The position numbers and the translations under genes are program-made. From Akkermansiaceae bacterium UBA956 (GTDB taxonomy: Bacteria > Verrucomicrobiota > Verrucomicrobiia > Verrucomicrobiales > Akkermansiaceae), in NCBI GenBank assembly GCA_002293145.1, contig DBCO01000004.1, positions 1 through 64,000 of the forward strand: a stretch of 64,000 nucleotides of DNA, given 5' to 3'. The notes under the pieces are model-generated. The model made no database searches, was not told where the DNA came from, and saw nothing but the letters and a program-made list of their open reading frames with translations. Positions 25,113-33,830 of the stretch are shown piece after piece; within the stretch, counting starts at the first letter, position 1; the number at the start of each line of letters is the position of its first letter.

Positions 25113-26195
25113 TCAGACTTTGGGGCCAGTCGCTTCGGCGAGTCGCTCGACCATTTCTTCTTTTTGCAGTGAGTTGGTGAGATCGAAAAGGTCGCCATCC
25201 ATGACGGCGGCGAGATTGTGCGCGGTGTAGCCGATGCGGTGGTCGGTGATGCGCGATTGAGGGAAGTTGTAGGTACGGATTTTTTCGGATCGATCGCCGG
25301 AGCCGATGAGTGATCGGCGTTGCTCGGAGTATTGTTCGGAAACCTCACGTTGCTTCATTTCATAAAGCTTGGTGCGCATGATTTGCAGAGCTTTTTCTTT
25401 GTTCTTTCCTTGTGATCGACCTTCCTCACAGCGGACATAGAGGCCGGTGGGAAGGTGGAATACTTGCACGGCAGATTCCGTTCGGTTGACGTGCTGGCCG
25501 CCCGCACCACCGGAGCGGCAAACCTCAATGCGTAGATCGTTTGGGTTGAGCTGCACGTCCACTTCTTCCGCTTCGGGCAGAACGGCAACGGTGACAGTGG
25601 ATGTGTGGACTCGGCCTTGTGCCTCGGTTTCAGGTACTCGTTGCACGCGATGCACTCCGGATTCGTATTTGAGATAGCGAAATACTTCATCGCCCGTGAC
25701 GCGGAGAATGACTTCTTTGAATCCACCGACTTCGGATGGCGAGGACTCGAGGTGCTCGGTTTTCCAATTGCGCCGTTCGGCATATCTCTGGTAAAGGCGT
25801 AGCAGTTCAGCGGCAAATAACGAGGCTTCATCACCACCAGCACCCGCGCGGATTTCGATCAATGCATCGCGGTCTTCGTTCGGATCAGCGGGCAGGAGGG
25901 CGTATTGCAGATCGCTGGTGAGTTGTGGGATTTCTCTTTCCAGTTGAGGGATTTCTGCCGCTGCCATTTGGGCAAAATCGGGATCGTCACTCTTAGACAG
26001 CTCAATATTTTCTTCCAACTGACGTTTGGCATTTTCCAATCGATCTGCGATCTCCAGTGTTTGCTTGAGCCGACGATGTTCGCGCAAGGTTTCCGTCGCA
26101 CGCTTCGGATCAGCAAAAAGATTGGGATCACCGATTGCGTGTTCGAGCTCGATGAAGCGGTGTTTGCGTTGGGCAATGAGTGCAGAGTAATCCAT
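25113..26195 (-). CDS. prfA: Peptide chain release factor 1
   Basis: Recognises UAA and UAG stop codons and triggers peptide release. 360 residues of normal length. The catalytic GGQ is in CRSGGAGGQHVNRTESAV, and the stop-codon-reading P-x-T tripeptide is in RVPETEAQGRVHTS. The C-terminal DHRIGYTAHNL segment is conserved. It is followed within 2 bp by the small unknown gene. No prmC (the glutamine methyltransferase) lies next to it, although prfA is often followed by that gene. Confidence 0.96.
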   Translation of the reverse strand: MDYSALIAQRKHRFIELEHAIGDPNLFADPKRATETLREHRRLKQTLEIADRLENAKRQLEENIELSKSDDPDFAQMAAAEIPQLEREIPQLTSDLQYALLPADPNEDRDALIEIRAGAGGDEASLFAAELLRLYQRYAERRNWKTEHLESSPSEVGGFKEVILRVTGDEVFRYLKYESGVHRVQRVPETEAQGRVHTSTVTVAVLPEAEEVDVQLNPNDLRIEVCRSGGAGGQHVNRTESAVQVFHLPTGLYVRCEEGRSQGKNKEKALQIMRTKLYEMKQREVSEQYSEQRRSLIGSGDRSEKIRTYNFPQSRITDHRIGYTAHNLAAVMDGDLFDLTNSLQKEEMVERLAEATGPKV

Positions 26196-26249
26196 GAAGT
26201 GCGTGGGCGGAAACTAAAAACTGAAATCTTAAAACTGAAAAATATAATC

Positions 26250-28970
26250 TCAATATCCCAACCACGGTCCGAGCCAGCGTTCGACTTCTTCGATGCTCAT
26301 GCCTTTGCGTTGGGCATAGTCTTCGATCTGGTCGCGCTGGAGATCGCTGAGCGCAAAATAGTGGCTATCGGGATGGGATAAATAAATGCCGCTGACTGCC
26401 GAGGCCGGATGCATGGCGTTCGATTCGGTGAGAGAGACACCTATTTTGTTGGTGGCATCGAGTAGATCGAAAAGTATTGGTTTCTCGGTGTGGTCCGGCT
26501 GTGCAGGGTAGCCCGGAGCGGGGCGGATGCCACGGTAGAGTTCTTTGATCAGCTCGTTGTGATTGAATTCGTTTGGCCGTTCGTAGCCCCAGGCGACGCG
26601 TGCTCTGTGATGGAGTAGCTCAGCAAATGCTTCGGCGAATCGGTCGGCAATCGCCTTGACCATGATCGCGCCGTAAGGATCATTTTGTTGTTCGAGCTCT
26701 TTTGCGTATTCATCAGCTCCATGGATTCCTAGGACAAAGCCCCCGATGTAGTCTGTGTATGCATTTTTTTTGTCTGCTAAAAAGTCGGCAAGGGCGACGT
26801 TGGGTTTGCCGGAGGATTTATCGAGTTGTTGGCGCAGTGTGTGAAGGCGGCATCGCTCGGCGCTCCGTTGGGTATCGTTCCAGACAATGATGTCATCAGC
26901 CGCAGCGTTGGCGGCGAAAAATCCGTAAATGCCGCGTGCTATGAAGCGTTTTTCGGCGATGATGCGTTCAATCAGTTCCAAGGCCTCGGCGTGAATTTTT
27001 TTCGCTTCTTCCGCTCCACCTGCGTTCTGGGTTTTGAGTGTTTGCGTGTCGGGTTGCCAGACACCGCGGATTTCCCATGCGTGAAAAAAGGGTGTCCAGT
27101 CGATGTAGTTTGCAAGCTCGCGCAGCGATTGGTTTTCGATGACGCGAGTACCGAGAAATTCTGGCACGGCGGGTTGGTAGTTGTCCCAATCGCAGGTGTA
27201 TTTTAAGGAGCGCGCTTTCTCTAACGAAATCGTGGCTTTTTTGTTCACCCCCTTTTCGAAGTCGATGCGGATTTTGTCCTGTTTTACCCGATTGGCACGG
27301 GCAAATTCTGCGCGTTGATCAACAGAAAGCAAGGAGGTGGTGACGGGAACCGAGCGCGAGGCATCGAGCACGTGAACCACGGGGCCAGAATAATGTTGGG
27401 CAATCTTGATCGCGGTGTGGGCTGAGGAGGTTGTCGCTCCGCCAATGAGCAATGGGGTGTTCATGCCGGCTTTTTCCATTTCCTTGGCGACATGTACCAT
27501 TTCATCGAGTGACGGTGTGATGAGTCCGGATAGGCCGATGATGTCGGCGCCGATTTCGCGGGCCTTGGCGAGGATTTTATCGCAAGAAACCATGACGCCC
27601 ATGTCGGTGACTTCGAATCCATTACACGATAGCACTACGCCAACGATGTTTTTGCCGATGTCATGAACATCGCCCTTTACGGTGGCGATGAGGAATTTTC
27701 CTGCTGTGGATTTTTCGACTTCCGCATCGGGGTTGGCTAATGCCTTGGCAGCTTTTTCCGCCTCCATAAATGGTTCGAGCCAAGCTACGGATTTTTTCAT
27801 CACGCGCGCCGATTTTACCACTTGCGGCAGGAACATTTTGCCAGCCCCAAAAAGGTCGCCGACAACGCCCATGCCATCCATCAAGGGGCCTTCGATGACT
27901 TTCAATGGAACACCATACTTGAGTCGCGCCGCCTCGGTATCTTCATCGATGAAACGGTCGATGCCCTTGAGCAATGCATACTCCAAGCGTTTTTCGACAG
28001 GCTCATTGCGCCAGGAAAGGTCTTCTTCGATCTTCTTTCCGCTAACGTTTTTAAACGACTCGGCTAAATCTAACAAACGCTCGGTGGCATCGGGGCGGCG
28101 GTTGAGAATCACGTCCTCGACTTTCTCTAACAACTCAGGCTTAATTTGGTCATACACCTCGAGCATGCCAGCATTGACGATACCCATGTCCATGCCGGCT
28201 CTGCAGGCGTGATACAGGAAGACCGAATGCATTGCCTCGCGCATGACATTGTTGCCGCGGAAGGAAAAGGAAATGTTTGAGACACCACCGCTGACTTTGG
28301 CAAATGGCAGGTTTTCTTTGATCCAGCGTGTGGCATTGATGAAATCGAGCGCATAGTTGTTGTGCTCCTCGATGCCGGTGGCGACGGTGAGAATGTTGGG
28401 ATCGAAAATGATGTCTTGTGGCGGAAAATGGACTTCATCGACAAGGATCCGATAGGCTCGTTCGCAAATGCGGATCTTTTCATCGTAGGTGGCGGCTTGG
28501 CCATTTTCATCGAACGCCATGACTACCACCGCGGCACCGTATTTCTTGATGTGTCGCGCGCATTCTTTGAATTGTTCTTCTCCCTCCTTGAGCGAGATCG
28601 AGTTGACGATTCCTTTGCCTTGCAGGTATTTGATACCTTCTTCCAAAATCTCCCATTTCGAGGAATCGACCATGATAGGAACTTTGGCAATGTCAGGCTC
28701 GCTTTGCAAAAGTTGCAAGAAACGTGCCATCATCGCCTTGCCATCGATGAGACCATCGTCAAAGCAAATATCGATCACGTTGGCACCGTTCTCGACTTGT
28801 TGGCGTGCGACTTCGAGAGCGTCTTCGAGTTTTCCTGCGCGAATCAATTTCGCAAACGCCGGCGATCCAGCCACGTTGGTGCGCTCGCCGATCATGAGGA
28901 AATTTTTGTCGGGCGTGTGATTGTAAGGTTGTGAACCTGAGAGGCGCAGAATGCGGGGAATGGTTTTCAT
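26250..28970 (-). CDS. metH: Methionine synthase, pterin/cobalamin/activation domains (split MetH)
   Basis: 906 residues that cover the last three modules of cobalamin-dependent methionine synthase. The pterin domain begins at once (IGERTNVAGSPAF), a cap and Rossmann B12 domain follow with the cobalamin signature DVHDIGKNIVG near residue 434 and IGGATTSSAHTA, and the AdoMet activation domain closes the protein (FFHAWEIRGVWQPD, RPAPGYPAQPDHTEKP). The homocysteine-binding domain is missing and is encoded by the next upstream gene 36 bp away. The enzyme transfers methyl from methyltetrahydrofolate to homocysteine via B12. Confidence 0.95.
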   Translation of the reverse strand: MKTIPRILRLSGSQPYNHTPDKNFLMIGERTNVAGSPAFAKLIRAGKLEDALEVARQQVENGANVIDICFDDGLIDGKAMMARFLQLLQSEPDIAKVPIMVDSSKWEILEEGIKYLQGKGIVNSISLKEGEEQFKECARHIKKYGAAVVVMAFDENGQAATYDEKIRICERAYRILVDEVHFPPQDIIFDPNILTVATGIEEHNNYALDFINATRWIKENLPFAKVSGGVSNISFSFRGNNVMREAMHSVFLYHACRAGMDMGIVNAGMLEVYDQIKPELLEKVEDVILNRRPDATERLLDLAESFKNVSGKKIEEDLSWRNEPVEKRLEYALLKGIDRFIDEDTEAARLKYGVPLKVIEGPLMDGMGVVGDLFGAGKMFLPQVVKSARVMKKSVAWLEPFMEAEKAAKALANPDAEVEKSTAGKFLIATVKGDVHDIGKNIVGVVLSCNGFEVTDMGVMVSCDKILAKAREIGADIIGLSGLITPSLDEMVHVAKEMEKAGMNTPLLIGGATTSSAHTAIKIAQHYSGPVVHVLDASRSVPVTTSLLSVDQRAEFARANRVKQDKIRIDFEKGVNKKATISLEKARSLKYTCDWDNYQPAVPEFLGTRVIENQSLRELANYIDWTPFFHAWEIRGVWQPDTQTLKTQNAGGAEEAKKIHAEALELIERIIAEKRFIARGIYGFFAANAAADDIIVWNDTQRSAERCRLHTLRQQLDKSSGKPNVALADFLADKKNAYTDYIGGFVLGIHGADEYAKELEQQNDPYGAIMVKAIADRFAEAFAELLHHRARVAWGYERPNEFNHNELIKELYRGIRPAPGYPAQPDHTEKPILFDLLDATNKIGVSLTESNAMHPASAVSGIYLSHPDSHYFALSDLQRDQIEDYAQRKGMSIEEVERWLGPWLGY

Positions 28971-29006
28971 TTGGTTAGAAAAAATAAGGCGCTTAGGGAA
29001 AAATTG

Positions 29007-30101
29007 TTAGCCAATGCTAGGAACGGAGCGAGGGGCGACGTGCTGCACAGCTTTGGCGATGGCTGCGACGTGTTCGGGCGTGTTGCCGCAGCAGCCACCT
29101 GCAAAGTTGAGTAGCCCCGAGTTCGCAAAGTCGGCCAGCCAGCGGTTCATGTCATCAGGTGTCATATCAAAGCCCGTTGGCGTTAAGGGGTTTGGTAGTC
29201 CGGCATTAGGATAGCAGGAAATGTGAGTGGTGGCGCAGTTCGAAAGCTCTTCGAGAAATGGCTTCATCAGGTCGGGCCCTAGCGAGCAATTCAATCCAAT
29301 AGCTAGCGGGTTGACGTGGGCGACGGCATTCCATAAGGCCTCCGATGTCTGCGCGGATATCATGGTTTCGCCACCGCGGCCGACAGCAGCCGAGACGATG
29401 ATGGGCAGCGAAATCTTGTCCTCTGCAAACACGTCTTGGATCGCAACGAGTGCGGCTTTGGCATTTAGCGAATCGAAAATCGTCTCGACCATCAGCAAAT
29501 CAGAGCCACCTTCGATCAACGCGCGCACTTGCTCTTTGTAGGCGACGAGCACTTGGTCAAAAGTGATCACGCGGAAGCCTGAGTCATTGGCATCGGGGGA
29601 ATTTGTTAACGACACCGTGAGCGGTCCGATCGCCCCAGCGACATAGCGTTTGCGACCTGTGTCGGAGCCGATGTTGTCTGCCCACTTGCGGGCGAGTCGA
29701 GCGGATTCTACGTTGATTTCCCAGGCGAGATCACGCAGGAACGAGTCTTCAATGATCCCTTGGAAAAATTCAGGATCTTTTTTTCCGCCGTGCTCACGAG
29801 GGTCATCGACGAAAAATTCCGACTGCGAAATCGAGGTGGCGGAGAAGTTATTTGTCTCCACGATGTCTGAACCGGCTTCGTAAAAGCGCTTGTGGATGTC
29901 GCCGATGACTTCGGGGTTCGTCAAGGTGAGGATGTCGCCGTTGTTGAGAATGTCCTTTTTGCTATCGCCAAAACGTTTGCCGCGAGCTTGTTCTTCGCTC
30001 AACCCATAGCTGCGGATGGTTGTGCCCATAGCTCCATCCAGAACGAGAATTCGTTCCTTTAAGGCGGCGGTCAATTCAGCGGTAGGATCAGGTTGCGGCA
30101 T
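29007..30101 (-). CDS. metH: Methionine synthase homocysteine-binding subunit (split MetH N-terminal part)
   Basis: 364 residues corresponding to the first module of MetH, the zinc-dependent homocysteine methyltransferase barrel: RILVLDGAMGTTIRSYGLSE at the N-terminus, the first zinc cysteine in IGLNCSLGPD and the paired cysteines in FAGGCCGNTPEHVAAIA. It is separated from the B12-containing part by a 36-bp gap with a separate start codon, not by a frameshift, so this is a genuine two-gene arrangement. Both are on one transcript. A possible operator lies just upstream. Confidence 0.93.
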   Translation of the reverse strand: MPQPDPTAELTAALKERILVLDGAMGTTIRSYGLSEEQARGKRFGDSKKDILNNGDILTLTNPEVIGDIHKRFYEAGSDIVETNNFSATSISQSEFFVDDPREHGGKKDPEFFQGIIEDSFLRDLAWEINVESARLARKWADNIGSDTGRKRYVAGAIGPLTVSLTNSPDANDSGFRVITFDQVLVAYKEQVRALIEGGSDLLMVETIFDSLNAKAALVAIQDVFAEDKISLPIIVSAAVGRGGETMISAQTSEALWNAVAHVNPLAIGLNCSLGPDLMKPFLEELSNCATTHISCYPNAGLPNPLTPTGFDMTPDDMNRWLADFANSGLLNFAGGCCGNTPEHVAAIAKAVQHVAPRSVPSIG

Positions 30102-30135
30102 GGCGAAACACTAGCGGATGGTCGATCATTTGGCA

Positions 30136-30160
30136 AGTATATATCAACGCATCGCGATAT
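30136..30160 (-). promoter_or_regulatory. Possible metH operator and -10 element
   Basis: An inverted repeat ATATC-N10-GATAT spans 30141-30160; on the minus strand it abuts a TATACT -10-like hexamer at 30141-30136, 35 bp before the metH start at 30101. This suits a repressor site. The regulator is unknown and none is encoded nearby. Confidence 0.35.
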
Positions 30161-30227
30161 GATGATTTGATTTTTTTTTCGGTGGGAGCTTGCGTTGTGG
30201 CAGAATCTGGCTATTTTATTCCCGCCC

Positions 30228-31007
30228 ATGGGAAAATTTACAGGCCAACTGGTTCCGGTCGAGCGGGACGAAAAAAAACTACGCATGACGGCGTTGATCT
30301 TGACGGCGTTCGCGATCATGGGCGGCATTGGTATTATTTCTGCCTACGCCCGTTTTGCTAAAAATGCCAATCGGGAAGATCGTCCCTCTTACGTTGGCGA
30401 ATTGCGTCACAATCTCCCCGTAGTTCGTCAAGATGGGCAGCGCTCGGGATTGGACACTTTGCAAGGAAAAGTTTGGATCGTCAATTCGGTGAGTGTTACC
30501 CAGCCCGAGTCATGCGCGTTATCCCAATCAATGGTCAAGGCGATGGAGGAAAAATATCGCGACAATCCCGATGTGGCTTTCGTTAGCATGGTCATCGATC
30601 CCGGTGCTCCAGAGACTGCCACCACAGTGCTGTCTGAAGCCGCAGCAGCGCAGAATGCCTCATTACCCAAATGGTGGTTTGCCACAACGGAACCTGTCAT
30701 TTTACACAAATACCTCAAGGATAAATTCAAGCTCGGCACTCTGCCTCATCAGGTTGAGGGAAAGTGGGATTACGATACCAGCTTGGTGCTTGTCGATCGT
30801 CAGATGAAATTGCGCAAAGCTGTAGTGCCTCAGCAACGTGGTGGAGCCCCTTTCGTCACCGGCTTTGATTTTGATAAAGCTGCCCAATGGGATGCGCAGG
30901 GGATCAAGACGGGCACCGAGCGCAGCAATGTCGAGGAAATGATACTACTCTTAGAGAAGACCATCGACATTTTACTCAACGAGAAAGTCAATGCGAGCGA
31001 GCCCTAA
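30228..31007 (+). CDS. SCO1/SenC-like protein with altered copper-site residues
   Basis: About 259 residues: one N-terminal membrane anchor (LILTAFAIMGGIGIISAYA) and a thioredoxin-like domain resembling SCO1 (GKVWIVNSVSVTQPESCALS, FVSMVIDPG, SLVLVDRQMKLRKAV). The usual copper pair CxxxC reads QPESC, so the first Cys is replaced by Gln, and the distal His is replaced within GKWDYDTSLVLVD. It may therefore not bind copper in the usual way. It lies in a row with a second SCO-like gene and a DUF420 gene; the start at 30228 is chosen because it is closest to the membrane anchor. Confidence 0.72.
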   Translation: MGKFTGQLVPVERDEKKLRMTALILTAFAIMGGIGIISAYARFAKNANREDRPSYVGELRHNLPVVRQDGQRSGLDTLQGKVWIVNSVSVTQPESCALSQSMVKAMEEKYRDNPDVAFVSMVIDPGAPETATTVLSEAAAAQNASLPKWWFATTEPVILHKYLKDKFKLGTLPHQVEGKWDYDTSLVLVDRQMKLRKAVVPQQRGGAPFVTGFDFDKAAQWDAQGIKTGTERSNVEEMILLLEKTIDILLNEKVNASEP

Positions 31008-31025
31008 CATATTATTCTAACATCT

Positions 31026-31718
31026 ATGAACAGCAAGCTAAAAATTATCGGCGTTTATATTCTCACCGCCATTGTCTCGGTTGTCATTCTTGCAGCTGCA
31101 TTTTGGGTGCGTAATGGATTGATCGAGCGTGAAAAGCCGATGATTGTCAATGGCGGCGCCGAAAAGCAGGAGGTTCTTTTTGCGATTGATAAAGATCTGG
31201 AAGCTACCAATCAAGCGGGCGAGCAGATCAAGCTCTCATCGCTTAAAGGTAAGGTCTGGGTAGTAGGTGAATTTTTTGCAATCTGCCCTCACTGCGCGAT
31301 GCGCAATGGTCAAGAGCTGCGTGGTCTGATTGATGAATTCGGCAAACAACCAGGATTTCATCTCACATGCATTTCGATTGATCCTGAGACCGACGATGTT
31401 GAAAAACTCAAGGAGTATGCCAGCGCGCTGAATGCAGATCCGTCCAATTGGTGGTTCCTCACGACGGGCAATACGCAGACGGCTCATGAGTATATGGAAG
31501 GCACGATGAAGTTTTTCAAAGTGAAATTGCGCACCGATCCGCTCGATATCGAGAGCAATGGCAAATACATGCACGATCTCGGATTGGCTGTAGTGAATCA
31601 AAATTTCGAAGTCGTGGGCAAATGGCCGTTGGCTGAAGCTCGCAAGCAAAATCCTGCGCTTTATCAAACGAGGAAGCAGGAAATGTATGAAACCATCCGC
31701 CGCGAATTGGCAAAATAA
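31026..31718 (+). CDS. SCO1/SenC-like thioredoxin-fold protein
   Basis: 230 residues, with an N-terminal membrane anchor (IIGVYILTAIVSVVILAAAF) and a thioredoxin-like domain (SSLKGKVWVVGEFFAICPHC). The reactive pair is CPHC, a CxxC rather than the SCO CxxxC; a distal His is kept in KYMHDLGLAVVN. SCO proteins deliver copper or electrons to the CuA site of cytochrome c oxidase; with a CxxC it might work more as a thiol reductase. It begins 18 bp after the first SCO-like gene, and the DUF420 gene follows by 12 bp, which indicates a cytochrome-oxidase assembly unit. Oxidase subunits are not in this window. Confidence 0.75.
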   Translation: MNSKLKIIGVYILTAIVSVVILAAAFWVRNGLIEREKPMIVNGGAEKQEVLFAIDKDLEATNQAGEQIKLSSLKGKVWVVGEFFAICPHCAMRNGQELRGLIDEFGKQPGFHLTCISIDPETDDVEKLKEYASALNADPSNWWFLTTGNTQTAHEYMEGTMKFFKVKLRTDPLDIESNGKYMHDLGLAVVNQNFEVVGKWPLAEARKQNPALYQTRKQEMYETIRRELAK

Positions 31719-31730
31719 TTGCAACGAGAT

Positions 31731-32279
31731 ATGAACGAATTAACCGGAAAAATTTCTGCACAGGCAGATCGCAAATGGCGTCTCACCATTTGGGTCGTTA
31801 CTGTGTTGGTATTGGTGTTAGTCGGCCTGATGCGTCGGCCTGAGCTGCGCATTGATGTGGGTGATGCACTGGCCTTTTTGCCATTGGTGCATGCCATTCT
31901 CAACTCGCTTGTTGCGCTCTCATTGGCGATGGCGATTGTGTCGATCAAGCAAGGAAATATCGCGCTGCATCGTCGCTGTACGTCCACGGCTATGCTTCTC
32001 TCTACCGTGTTTTTGCTGTGCTATGTGGCCTATCATTTCACCAACGTTGAGACCAAGTTCGGCGGTGAAGGGGCGATACGCATGGTGTATCTTTTCTTGC
32101 TGATTACTCACATTGTCGCTGCTGCGGTGAGTTTTCCGATGATTCTTTTCACCTATCTTGCGGGCTGGGCGGACCAGCGGCAGCGACACCGACGCCTCGC
32201 CAAGTGGACCTTTCCGCTATGGTTTTACGTAGCGGTGACGGGTCCGATTTGCTATTTGATGCTCCGTCCCTATTATTGA
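31731..32279 (+). CDS. DUF420 membrane protein
   Basis: About 182 residues with four to five membrane segments (WVVTVLVLVLVGLM; LVALSLAMAIVSI; TAMLLSTVFLLCYVAYHF; VYLFLLITHIVAAAVSFPM; FPLWFYVAVTGPICYLML). The HAILNS, HxxF and RHRRLAKWTFPLWFYVAVTG blocks are those of DUF420, a family found beside cytochrome c oxidase genes and related to assembly factors. The ATG at 31731 is preferred over an upstream TTG. It closes a three-gene set with the two SCO-like genes and is followed by hisD. Confidence 0.85.
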   Translation: MNELTGKISAQADRKWRLTIWVVTVLVLVLVGLMRRPELRIDVGDALAFLPLVHAILNSLVALSLAMAIVSIKQGNIALHRRCTSTAMLLSTVFLLCYVAYHFTNVETKFGGEGAIRMVYLFLLITHIVAAAVSFPMILFTYLAGWADQRQRHRRLAKWTFPLWFYVAVTGPICYLMLRPYY

Positions 32280-32296
32280 ATTGATTTTGTTACCCC

Positions 32297-33592
32297 ATGA
32301 AAGTTTTAAGTTTTAAAGATCCCGGTTTTGCTGCAGTTGCGGCCAAGATGAAACGCCGGGCTGTGCCTACGATGGAATTGCGCGATACTGTTGCCGCCAT
32401 CATTTCTGACGTCGCCGAGAAAGGCGATGCCGCTCTAATAGCCTACACCAAACGCTTCGATGGCGTGGATCTGCCGCTCAAGCATTTGTTTGTGAGCGAA
32501 AAAGAATTCGCCGCAGCCGATGCGCTCGTCGAGGATTCGACCCGCGTCGCCGTAGCAGCGAGTTTGCTTAACATCCACGAATTTGCCAAACGCAGCATGC
32601 GCACAGACTGGAGTCGTCGCAATGCTCAAGGTGCCGTCGTCGGTGAGCGTTTCACTCCCTTTGATCGCGTTGGCGTCTATGTTCCAGGCGGCAAAGCACC
32701 ACTTGTTTCTACGGCCTTGATGACTGCTGGATTTGCGCAAGCAGCAGGTGTTCCGCAAATCATTGCCGCCACGCCAGTTGGTGCGGATGGCACGGTGAAC
32801 GCCGCATTGCTTTACGCTCTGCGCGCTGCTGGCGTGACGGAAGTATTGAAAATCGGTGGTGCACAAGCCATTGCCGCATTAGCGCTCGGCACCAAATCGG
32901 TTTCACCTGTGGATCGCATTTTTGGCCCGGGCAATCGCTTCGTCGTCGAGGCGAAACGTCAACTCGTAGGTGCAGTGTCGATCGACTTACTCCCTGGTCC
33001 CAGCGAGATTTTGATTCTCTCTGACAAAACGGGTGATGCAGAATGCATTGCGGCCGACATCCTCGCGCAGGCAGAACACGGCGGAGATAGCGTGGTCGGC
33101 TTCCTCACCGACTCGAAGGCGCTTCTCGGTAAAGTCGTGAAAGCCGTGCAGAAGCAATTGGCCAGTCTCTCTCGCTCGAAAATCATTCACGAAGTTTTGC
33201 GTACAGGTACATTTTTGCTACATGTGAAAAGCATGGAGCAGGGGATGCAGTTGGTGAATGATTTTGCCCCAGAGCACTTATCCTTGATCTCCGAGCAAGA
33301 AGACCAATGGCTGGCGAAAGTTCGCACAGCTGGCGCCATTTATCTCGGCAATCATTCGCCAGTAGCGGTGGGAGATTTCCTTGCTGGTCCGAGCCACACT
33401 CTACCAACAGGTGGAGCAGGTCGTTCATTTTCTGGATTGCGCGCTGATCAATTTCAACGTCGCACCAGCATCGTGAAAATGAATCTCGCCGCGGTGAAGA
33501 AGTCGCTGCCGATTGTCGAGGAATTCGCACGGGTCGAGGGCTTGGATGCGCACGGACGCTCAGTCTCGATTCGTCTGGACAGCGCCAAATGA
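32297..33592 (+). CDS. hisD: Histidinol dehydrogenase
   Basis: Converts L-histidinol to L-histidine in two NAD-dependent oxidations. 431 residues. Conserved blocks are VPGGKAPLVSTALMTAGFA, KIGGAQAIAALALGT, DRIFGPGNRFVVEAKRQL, DLLPGPSEILILSD, AEHGGDS and FAPEHLSL followed by GDFLAGPSHTLPTGG. The zinc-binding Gln/His/Asp residues lie in these blocks. It is 17 bp after the DUF420 gene, and is not in a histidine operon here. No functional link with the SCO genes is apparent. Confidence 0.95.
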   Translation: MKVLSFKDPGFAAVAAKMKRRAVPTMELRDTVAAIISDVAEKGDAALIAYTKRFDGVDLPLKHLFVSEKEFAAADALVEDSTRVAVAASLLNIHEFAKRSMRTDWSRRNAQGAVVGERFTPFDRVGVYVPGGKAPLVSTALMTAGFAQAAGVPQIIAATPVGADGTVNAALLYALRAAGVTEVLKIGGAQAIAALALGTKSVSPVDRIFGPGNRFVVEAKRQLVGAVSIDLLPGPSEILILSDKTGDAECIAADILAQAEHGGDSVVGFLTDSKALLGKVVKAVQKQLASLSRSKIIHEVLRTGTFLLHVKSMEQGMQLVNDFAPEHLSLISEQEDQWLAKVRTAGAIYLGNHSPVAVGDFLAGPSHTLPTGGAGRSFSGLRADQFQRRTSIVKMNLAAVKKSLPIVEEFARVEGLDAHGRSVSIRLDSAK

Positions 33593-33830
33593 GCGCGGTA
33601 TTCTGACAATGTTTAGAATAGGTCACCATGATCGTACAAACGAAATGATATTCCGCAAAGAAATTTGCCAATGATGCTTTGTTTTTTCCAGTCTGTCCCA
33701 TTCTCAATGCCTAGCTGAAGTGTGAATCTCAAGTCACTGCGAAGGAAAATCGACGCAGAGAAGTGAAATTGCTTTTGTCACGGCGACATTTTCGTTGGAA
33801 AAATCAATCATCTGCGCGAAACTGCGCCTC

